A stretch of 64,000 nt of DNA from Icerya purchasi. Taxonomy: Eukaryota; Arthropoda; Insecta; Hemiptera; Monophlebidae. The position numbers and the translations under genes were made by a program. The notes below the pieces were generated by a model. That model was given only the letters and a program-made list of their open reading frames with translations. It did not search any database and was not told the origin of the DNA. Every line of letters starts with the position of its first letter. Positions within the stretch are counted from its first letter, which is position 1. The stretch is from NCBI GenBank assembly GCA_039619475.1, contig CM077116.1:374180794-374244793 (forward strand). The letters are read 5' to 3'. Below, piece after piece: positions 55,993 to 64,000 of the stretch.

Positions 55993-56000
55993 CATGGGCT

Positions 56001-56770
56001 ACTGTTTTGTGCCAGTTTAAAGAAGAATACAGCAAAAGTAATACATGTGATGCATGCAAAAACAAAACAAAATCAGTTTAGCACATACTTGTAGCCCATG
56101 TTTACAAGTAATCTTACTCGATATGATTAAATCTTGAACATAAATCAGTGAAAAATTAAAATGAAATCTAAAATTACTCACATATATTCCCCGATCCCAT
56201 TGTGGTGGTAGCAAAACTTCAATAATAATGTATAAACTGAAAGCTTATAATTATAATATATACAGGAGAGTAACATTAACAATAATTGTAATGTAATTAA
56301 CAATAATTGTAATATAATTAAAAATAATAATATTCATCATAATAATGTGAACAGTAATATTAAGATTAGTAATCATTGCCGGGCATGTGTAATAGCCGTT
56401 AGATATTTGAACTGGGTGGCTTTAGAGAGTTCTTTGATCTGTTCGGGAGTCGCTGGCTAGTTTGTACTTTGTTTTCATCATGTTTAGTTGTAGACCGGTT
56501 CTGATCTTTTCACCGGTTCCTGGTTCCCAGACAAAATCGCACACCGATATGCACGCGCTGATAAATGATCGCGTTTATTTATAGATAGAAAAAGAAAATT
56601 ATTTAAAGATCGATAAAGCAAAAAAGGTCTTTATTATCCGATTAAAACGTCTCAGAAAACATAAAAAGTAAAAAAAAAAAAAAAAATGATATTTTCCGTT
56701 GAGCGGTGAGAAAAAAGTTTCGTATCCTAGCTAACACGTACTAGCAATAAAATTCGGGATGTTTTTTTTT
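56001..56770. other. Unassigned DNA
   Basis: AT-rich with ATAATAATTGTAAT-type local repeats at 56275-56340. No element recognised. Confidence 0.45.
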
Positions 56771-56774
56771 TTCG

Positions 56775-57032
56775 TTTACTTATTTTACTTTATTTTATTC
56801 TATTTTTTTGTTTATTTATTTTACTTTATTTAATTTAATTTTTTTGTTTATTTATTTTACTTTATTTTATTTTATTTTTTTGCTTATTTATTGTACTTTA
56901 TTTTATTTTATTTTTTTGTCTATTTATTTTACTTTATTTTATTTTATTTTTTTGTCTATTTATTTTACTTTATTTTATTTTATTTTTTTGTCTATTTATT
57001 TTACTTTATTTTATTTTACTTTTTTGTCATAA
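56775..57032. repeat. 36-bp AT-rich minisatellite, about seven units
   Basis: Units of the type TTTTTTTGTCTATTTATTTT followed by ACTTTATTTTATTTTA recur every 36 bases. The GTC words fall at 56918, 56954, 56990 and 57026. Earlier units differ slightly (GTT, GCT). Because 36 is divisible by three, it creates an open frame of repeating Phe/Tyr/Leu 12-mers that I reject as a gene. Confidence 0.95.
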
Positions 57033-58284
57033 AAGCAAATTCTGTTTAGAAGTCTTTTAATATAAAAATATCAAAATGCCCCTTCTATCGAAGTGTATTT
57101 TATCTCCCTCAACCAAAGTGAAACCTCGAAATTTTCATATTTTTTATGCCAAATATGTACTTTCAGCCGAAACCGAAATCAATGAGAAATCAAAAATTTG
57201 ATCGAAGAAGTCGAAACTTCCGTCGAACACGCCAAAATGTAGAATTTTTACTTACAAAAACATCTTGAATGTACATTTATATAGAGCTTGCTTGTAAAAT
57301 TTACATATATTTACCGATGTCAGATAGAATCACATAAAAAAAATAAATTTACTCTGTTATATTATTTTTCATAACAGATTGCATTCGATTAAAAGGTAAC
57401 AATAAAAGGAGCCGTTATCGGCTACTGTAATGCCCATGCACGTAATACGGAAGACGATTTTAATGCATACCAATGTTGATTGAAAGGCTGTGATCGCGAT
57501 GTAGTACTCGATTCCGGGGAAAAGAGAAACCAAGTTGTTGCTAAGTTGATTTTTTGGTTTATTTCACGTTACACCGCAGCCAGTGATTTTGAAAAGAACA
57601 CCCGTCTTTAAACGGTTCCGACAGGTAATAGCTGTCATCATTAATAAAAATTTGGCCTTTCGTTACTATAAACATTATAAATTTTTCTAGTCACTCGTAG
57701 AACACGCTTTGGTCACAACAATCAGTGCGTCATTTACTTCAAGAGCTGGCGCGATTGCGAAATGCCGAAAATGAAGGCTTCAACATTGTTTTCGCAATAA
57801 TTTAAGCGGGAACTACTAATCCGGATAAATTATATATGGCGCGAGATCGTACAAATGTCATATCACGCATTTACACCTATCGAACAAATGAAGCGGTTGA
57901 CCCGCTATCGAAAAGTACATGTGATCCCGTCAGAATTACTGAGTAAATAATGATAGACGCGCTCGCTATTATATCATTAATAGGTTGCAAAATATTCCAG
58001 AAGACGTTTCAATCACGATGTACCCGTCATTGAATCCGATAATCGTATTACTAGTAATGATTACTGTAATAATAAAGGTAACAAATCTATGCCCGCTTTG
58101 TTTTGCTACACAGCTCAATAGTCTGTCGGTAGTTGTGTGCACATGATTCTTTCTCTACTCCGGTTCTCCTCTTGATGGACACTCGCCGAAAGACATTCCA
58201 TCCGCTGTTGAAATAGTAAAATTGTGTATTTATCGTCGTGGTGATGAACATTTTGTAAAAAGTTTTAAAATATGAACCTACTTT
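57033..58284. other. Unassigned DNA
   Basis: No recognised element. Frames are short and motif-free. Confidence 0.4.
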
Positions 58285-58310
58285 TTTCTCTCTCTCTCTC
58301 TCTCTCCCCT
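58285..58310. repeat. (TC)n microsatellite
   Basis: About twelve TC units. Confidence 0.93.
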
Positions 58311-58899
58311 TCTTAATAATAACACAAAAAACGTCAGCCAGCATGGAGAACGTTAATTATCAACAAAACAGACTACATGTCAACGCAGAGTGTATTTCTA
58401 TGTGAAGGTGAAAGCGTCAGATTTAGTAAAAATTATCGTCTAAAAAGAAGTTTACACTGTTATAAACTTTTTTCTTTACACAATCGCTCTTGTTGAAAGT
58501 GGACATTCTAAGCTCAGAGGAAAAAGACCGAGCCATTTTTAATTGCAGACAATGCGCGTACATTAAAAAAAAAAAAATGTCATTCTTTCTCACGGCGGGT
58601 TATGTTAAACGCTGTTATGGAGCATGCAATGTTTTTAACAGAAATCGCAAATGATTATTTTTCCAACGATGACGTAGTTATTTGAAATTTAATTTTCTAT
58701 AACCAATTCAGAATGATCCCCCCGTACCAAATTGTATATGTACTGTGTAACGCAAAATAACCAAATGATAAAATTACACAAAAAAATTAACCATACCGAT
58801 ACTTGAAGTTATATTTTTATACCGGATTCGACGGAGCTCCCATAAATTCCTCAATAACCTCGAAAAAAAGTTTATATAGTGTACTCTATAAATAGAACC

Positions 58900-59033
58900 T
58901 CGATATAGTTTAAAAATATAAAATAACGTCGATATGTTTCGGAGTTATTTTTTTTATTTATTATTGTCATGATTAAGGAGTACGTAACTCCGTTTCGGTG
59001 ATATTTTATATTTTTCAAACTATAATTTCCTGT
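58900..59033. repeat. Small palindrome, arms about 45 bp
   Basis: TATAGTTTAAAAATATAAAA near 58906, with ATGTTTCGGAGTTA downstream, reappears in reverse complement at 58975-59028 (GGAGTTACG side and TATAGTTTG side). The loop is about 35 bases of AT-rich sequence. It may be a decayed MITE. Confidence 0.65.
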
Positions 59034-59594
59034 ACTACGTGTTTTTATATATATTTAATAAAGTGACAGAACAGAAAATGGATATGAACAACTCAAATTT
59101 AACTTGTAAAATGGGAAAAATAAAATGGCCTCGATTTTTTAGAATAAATAAATCAGGGAATAAGTGAAAATTACGCTTCGCGCTATCCAAAAGAAATACA
59201 GCATTTTATACTCCGATTTTTAGGTTTAATTTTAAGCTCATTTTATAAAAAAAACTCGATCTTTCAGAGGAAACAGATCGAAGATAAAAAAAGAAGAAGG
59301 AACGACGGAATATATAAATTAGAAAATGGCCAATAAAAAAAATATAAAATGTTCTTAATCTTTTAGAATAGATAAAAAAAAAATATAATGAAAAATAGAC
59401 GCAGCGGTAGAATAATTAAATTCAAATCGTGAAATGACGAAAATACGAAATTGGATTAATAGAAACGAGTTCAGTCAAGCATGATGTTTCATCGGCTCAG
59501 GTTACTGCTTATGTTAAGTTAAAGATAACTATGCTATTTATATTCACTTAATACTCGAATCAACGAAATCTGATATTTCGCTTCGCAAAGGAGG

Positions 59595-59895
59595 GCGAGG
59601 ATACGTAATTTTTTACGCTTTTTTGAACTTTTCGCCAACTTCGAAGCTTTCGTTAAGGAAATGAAATCCGGTTTCCTCTCTTCTCAAATAACGATCTTTC
59701 CATCGATATATAATAATATGTTGTTCAAAACTTTCGAACTTTTTGCGCCTCGAAGACTTAAATATAAAGTTGTAAGCTCAATTATAGTTTTACTAAAAAG
59801 CGGTCCTTTATGCATATGTTTGAGATTCCTCAACTTTTTTACTCGGGCTACTGCTTACGTGAACATTCTTTTTTTGTTTTTTGCTGTTTTCAGCC
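59595..59895 (-). repeat. Dispersed unit of the ~280-bp repeat (reverse)
   Basis: TTTTTTGAACTTTTCGCCAA, CGAAGCTTTCGTTAAGGAAA and CAAATAACGATCTTTCCATC are the reverse complement, with changes, of 3040-3150 (GATCGTTATTTGTCGAGAAC and so on). An 83-codon frame lies over it by chance. Confidence 0.7.
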
Positions 59896-60520
59896 AAAAG
59901 GGGATTAAATAACTTTTTGATTTTATGATAAAGCTTCTACGTTTTCTTGTTTATATTTTCAATTTCACTCTTAAAGCATGTATTTAGTGATGAGTTGTAA
60001 ATTTTTTTGAGAGTGATTTTCGAAGTCGTTCAAAATTCCATACCATATATTCTTGATGTTTTTGTTTAGGGAGGTGGGGGTCCCGCTGAAAGTAATGGGG
60101 TAGCTTAAAGTTGTAGATTTTCATAGAGAGAATTTTAATTGTAATTTATGATCCAATTTTTAAGTTTACAAGACAAACCCCGTTCGTGAGTTATTGCGTA
60201 TTTTAATTATATATTTTTGTCGTTTCCGAACCATCGTATTAGAATTTCCGTACATTATAAGTGTGCGGAATCCTAAAAATTAAGTAGCGACTATATAGTT
60301 TATAGAGAATGGTTAAAAACTTTTAAAGCTTGCATTCTTCTTCACACTGTTATGGTAATGGACAAGTTGCGATTTCTTATTTACCATAGCCTGTGTTTTG
60401 TAGGCATATTTTTTCGATTTTTCAGCTTCGGTTAAAGAAGTCTTTTAGCGTTTAATTGTTTGGGGGCGATTTGATTTGCACGAATATCTAATACATTTTG
60501 TTGCTAATCGATTACAAAGA
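59896..60520. other. Unassigned DNA
   Basis: No recognised element. Confidence 0.4.
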
Positions 60521-61229
60521 GGGTAGGTCAAAACAACTGCAACTACTCTCCGTGCGGAGTATGGACGTTATCTACCGGTCAAAAAACACATGAAGTTCAT
60601 TATTTTTCTAATAGAACAAATAACGAGCGCCATTATAGCAATACGAACCGAGATACAGCTATGTAAACGAAGTATAGTTAGAGTTTCCCTTACAGACTAA
60701 GAACTTTCGTACAAAAAATTGCCTATTGTCTGATTCGTCGCCTTCAGGCTCCTTCTCAAAGTATCGTTCTTCGCAATATACTTGCGCATCCTTTCCTCCA
60801 GAGCCACTTTTTGAAAATCGTTTTCCGGAATTCCTCAGCTGGAATGGCCTTCAAAGCGTCCTCAACAGCTCTCACGATCTCCGCCCGTGTCCGAAATCTA
60901 CGGCTTCGCATCATGCGTTTTAGATTCGGCAAGAGCCAAAAATCCTATGGTGCGAGGTCCGAGCTTTGGGGGGGATGCAGAATCGTGGCAACAGGATGCT
61001 GACGACAAATCAGACAGCGAGTAAACAATTTTTTGTACAAAATTTCTTGCTCTGTAAGGGAAACTCTTAACTACACTTCGTTCACACAGCTGTATGTTCG
61101 TATTGCTATAATGGCGTTTGTTCTGCGCTTGTTCCATTGGAAAGAGAATGAACTTCACTGGTTTTTTTACCGTTAGATAACGCCCATACTCCGTACAGAG
61201 AGTAGTTGTAGTTGTTTCGGCCCAGCCTT
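60521..61229 (-). mobile_element. Mariner/Tc1-type remnant between ~200-bp inverted repeats
   Basis: Arms 60521-60724 and 61021-61229 are reverse complements with about 80-85 percent agreement by eye. Shared landmarks are AAACAACTGCAACTACTCTC, GCCATTATAGCAATACGAAC and ACAAAAAATTG at the inner edge. Between them the minus strand encodes HPPQSSDLAP, a stop, DFWLLPNLKRMMRSRRFRTR, then VEDALKAIPAEEFRKTIFKK and, after a one-base shift, VYCEERYFEKEPEGDESD. This is the C-terminal quarter of a mariner-type transposase, including the third catalytic Asp in its P-x-D-F-W-L context. Arms this long are unusual for mariner (typically near 30 bp) but occur in some Tc1-like elements. The 169-codon minus frame starting near 61407 is a different frame and not a gene. 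Confidence 0.82.
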
Positions 61230-61746
61230 CGTAGTTTCCGCTTGTACTCGTACTTTTTAAAATAGTAGCTCTCGACCCCTTAGGTTTTTTGTTGACGCTT
61301 CCGGCAACCTCAAAAAAGAGACAGCTAAACGACTTTTGCAGAATTAGGTCGCTGGCCGCTAGTATGACGACCCTTGGTTTTAAATTCCGCTTAACGCGTT
61401 TCTCCATTTATTTCAGGCATAGCAATGCCAAAGCATGTTACTCGTTTCCTTTATCGACTCTATAAATGATGTTTGACCGTTTTTGCTCATTTGTTGTCTC
61501 ATCAACATTTAAGATTAAAGTTAAATGCTTTAAACGATTTATTTTTTTGAAACGCTCTCAAAATACTGTATTTAAAGGTACAAAAATCGAAATTTGCTTA
61601 TAAGCGTCAAAAGTACTAAGGTCGGCACTAACTAAGGATTGTATAATTTGCTCGAATACGAAAAATTTTGCGACTGGAAAAAAAAATCAATTTTCAGCTC
61701 CATCGGGTTGAACTTTTAAGATTTTTGACATCCTAATAAGATAACT

Positions 61747-61750
<4 letters not shown>
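61230..61750. other. Unassigned DNA
   Basis: No recognised element. Confidence 0.4.

Positions 61751-61783
<33 letters not shown>
61751..61783. repeat. Poly(T) run, about 33 bases
   Basis: An uninterrupted T run beginning GATTTT and ending TTGGAAATTG. No partner duplication was found. Confidence 0.93.
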
Positions 61784-61830
61784 GAAATTGAAACAGTAAA
61801 ATCACGAGTGTGTACAACAACATGTCAAGT

Positions 61831-61877
61831 TGGCCAAATGAACTGTTCTGTTCGGGCCAAAAAAAAACAAAAAAAAA
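61831..61877 (+). mobile_element. 28-nt family X retro-insertion with 12-bp target duplication
   Basis: The insert TGGCCAAATGAACTGTTCTG followed by TTCGGGCC and an A-rich tail (61859-61877, one C) lies between AACATGTCAAGT at 61819-61830 and 61878-61889. The insert equals the 3' terminus of family X as seen on the minus strand at 26.62-26.66 kb. It is thus an extremely 5'-truncated copy of that element and shows family X to be a retrotransposon. Confidence 0.92.
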
Positions 61878-61889
61878 AACATGTCAAGT

Positions 61890-62920
61890 CGATTTGAGAT
61901 TATTGATGTTTTGTGTACTACATTAAAAATAATTAAAATTAGAATTGCTTCTTCCGAATGTTTACGTTTCTTCCGAAATTCCTTTTAGATTCACAATGAA
62001 CATTTGATTTTTGACATAAAATATATTTTGCGATAAAATTTAATGTTTCTCTATATCAGGTCATTATTTTCCTAAAACGTACTACGCATGTCACGGATAC
62101 ACTAACGAGTGTGGCATAAAGACTTTTCGGGCTTGTCGACATATTTCTTCGGATTCCTAAAGAAAATTAAAAACTGTAAAGAATTATAAAATTATAAAAA
62201 AAAAAACAAATCTTTACGTCAGTCACGTAAGTTCCAGTTGGCTTTTTCAGTTCACATTAACAGGTACGGTTACTGTTTAGTTCATGTCTAGTTTAATTGC
62301 TGTATAAATAACTACCCCCCGATAAGAATTTATTTTGTATTTTACCGGAATTGTAAAAATTTCAACTCAACTTTAAAATGTGCCGTAAATTTTAGAATAA
62401 TTAATGTAATTATTTAATGAATATTTTAAAAAAGTGGGTTTTCGCGTTTTCATTTTTTTTTCTTTTTTTTTTTTAAATAGCTGAAACTATACCCGATGAA
62501 ACTGAATCACGCGACACGCATGTAACCTCCCACCTTTTTTACTGATTACTTAAATTCAACGTTTCAGGTTCAATTCACCTTTACGAGTAGCTTTCTTAGT
62601 TTTTTACCTTCCGTTCATTTCTCTATTTTCGAATTTTTCGTAAAATTAAATACGGTCTGTTACATATTTCAGTGTCAGAGTTTGTTAATGATAACGAAAA
62701 ATTTGTAAGTATAATCGGCGGAGTGGCGGTGTTAATTGCAGCTGTATATTAAATATGTGGATGTTTGTTATTACAGTTCTATATACATTCGATATATTCA
62801 TAATTACTTATTTACAGAATTGGTATTAGCCTAAAATTTTCTCTTTACGTTTTTTCACTATTTTTTCATGCCATTTTTAAATATGTTGCTTATATTTTTT
62901 AAATGTTCACTTTTTTTTTC
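61890..62920. other. Unassigned AT-rich DNA
   Basis: No recognised element. Confidence 0.45.
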
Positions 62921-62923
62921 GTC

Positions 62924-63049
62924 TCAGTTTCATTTGTAGTCGAAATTTTAATTTCTTCATTTTGCTCATATTCATAGTTTGTGTCAGTTTACATACTACA
63001 AATCAGAGCAAAAATGAACGAATTAAAATTTCAACCACAAATGAACTGA
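62924..63049. repeat. Small palindrome, arms 44 bp
   Basis: Left arm 62924-62967 (CAGTTTCATTTGTAGTCGAA, ATTTTAATTTCTTCATTTTG) pairs with right arm 63006-63049 at about 85 percent. The spacer is 38 bases. No target duplication was identified. Confidence 0.75.
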
Positions 63050-63539
63050 AGGTACTGATGTAATCGCTTACCAAAACATATTTATTAAAACTTTCGTAAT
63101 GCGACAATGAAAATTACTAAAAATCATCGGTCACGACATTTGCTCTGGCAGCTGTAGTTGGAGTTATACGATTAAGCCGCCTTATGAACCATATTACACA
63201 GGTGGTTTACTTATTATTACGGTAAAAAGGTACAGGTGACGTAGGAGATGAACCGCCAGCATTCCTACATTATAACACTTGGCGCTATTTTGAATATTAC
63301 AAGCAAAAACGATATGGAAACAGATAGAAAAGGAGTAATTGCAAAAATTTGAATTCGGCTTTATAATTTTTAGAGTAAAGAACAATTTTTTGGAAAAGTT
63401 AATGTAATTATTTACTGTCGGTCTAGAAAAAGTTGATATAAATTTATAATCAAATTTACGTTGAGTGATAAATTTATTTTTTTACTTTAAACATTTTAAG
63501 TTGGTATTTTAAAGACATGTACAAAATTCGCTACTAATA
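63050..63539. other. Unassigned DNA
   Basis: No recognised element. A 63-codon minus frame (63194-63385) shows no motif. Confidence 0.4.
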
Positions 63540-63625
63540 AATAAAAAAAAAAAAAAATAAATAAAATAAAAATACAGTTGAATTGAATACCTACTCTTTT
63601 TTTGAAGTCGGTTAAAAAAGTGTTA
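63540..63625 (-). repeat. GACTTC-family head end (reverse)
   Basis: On the minus strand TTAACCGACTTCAAAAAAAG, AGTAGGTATTCAATTCAACT and a T/A-rich run match the head at 48118-48165 (GACTTC..., TATTCGATTCGACTGTA). Confidence 0.8.
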
Positions 63626-64000
63626 ATTTAATTTAAACTTAGTAAATTTTTGATTCGATATGCTTAAATCCATCACAAGTCTGTTATATCAATTCCACGC
63701 CTACGATATATAACGCGATTTACAGTCCACTTGGTGTACAATTGTTCACTGGCCACTAAGTTAATCATCGTCCACTCATTTGTATATTGATATCAAACCC
63801 ATTGTACTGATTTTTTTTGTCTTTTATCGTTTCTCTTTTCCCTAAGTTTTCCAGTTTTGTGTCTTCATTTTTTTTAAATTTGATGTCTGCCAAAACCGAA
63901 TTGCGCAACACACTGTATAACTCCACATTATACTAATTAATTAGATTTACGGAAGAACCATGTCCCAACTTTGGCCGAGTTTTAATAACTGCATTTAACA
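63626..64000. other. Unassigned AT-rich DNA
   Basis: Nothing recognised to the window end. Confidence 0.45.

Noticed and set aside
56808..57032. 74-codon hydrophobic frame resembling a membrane protein
   Set aside because: Entirely made by the 36-bp minisatellite, which is a multiple of three.
60898..61407. 169-codon minus-strand frame, the longest in the window
   Set aside because: It overlaps the mariner transposase remnant in a different frame; the recognisable transposase words are in another frame.
1..64000. tRNA genes
   Set aside because: I scanned for GGTTCGAATCC-type B boxes with a paired acceptor stem and found none convincing; a covariance-model scan would be decisive.

Overview
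This window reads as non-coding nuclear DNA from an animal, most likely an insect. It is strongly AT-rich, full of A/T runs and di- and trinucleotide microsatellites. Its only protein-like content comes from dead mobile elements of families common in arthropods: several non-LTR retrotransposon clades, a Penelope-like element, mariner and hAT. I cannot name the species or order. I found no intact protein-coding gene, no rRNA, no convincing tRNA and no CRISPR array. The longest open frames are under 170 codons and are repeats, frameshifted transposon pieces or chance. It could be an intergenic stretch or the inside of a large intron.

Layout. 1-6.9 kb: mostly unassigned, with a diverged ~280-bp tandem repeat (2735-3690) and a 367-bp foldback (3875-4241). 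6.9-12.1 kb: minus-strand LINE 3' ends, several copies of a hairpin-ended family I call F1, and a Penelope-like fragment carrying a tiny secondary retro-insertion. 12.1-21.5 kb: a slightly GC-richer unique stretch (13.1-13.9 kb), a LINE RNase H fragment (15.2-16.0 kb), and dispersed repeat pieces. 21.5-29.6 kb: two copies of a LINE-like 3' region (family X), an RTE-like reverse transcriptase fragment, and the second copy of a two-block dispersed repeat. 29.6-33.8 kb: a 302-bp hAT MITE, a Jockey-like fragment, and a head-to-head F1 pair joined to a third family (R2). 34.3-36.9 kb: the largest and most interesting item, a broken copy of a long intronless ORF from an uncharacterised mobile-like family, with a C-terminal cysteine cluster and aspartate motifs resembling PIN/FEN-type nucleases. 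37.9-48.9 kb: a 19-bp minisatellite, GACTTC-family repeats including a 170-190-bp inverted pair, and LINE 3' ends. 50-64 kb: an internally deleted mariner, a LINE fragment, a hAT-like remnant, the second 302-bp hAT MITE with a perfect 8-bp target duplication, a mariner remnant between ~200-bp inverted repeats, and smaller palindromes.

Nothing here works together as an operon or pathway. What the window records is successive insertion: short A-tailed insertions with target duplications (11.8, 44.1, 61.8 kb), F1 copies cutting into LINEs, and the same families recurring at several sites. Coordinates of decayed elements are approximate, usually within 20-50 bases. Family names rest on motifs recognised by eye, not on database searches.
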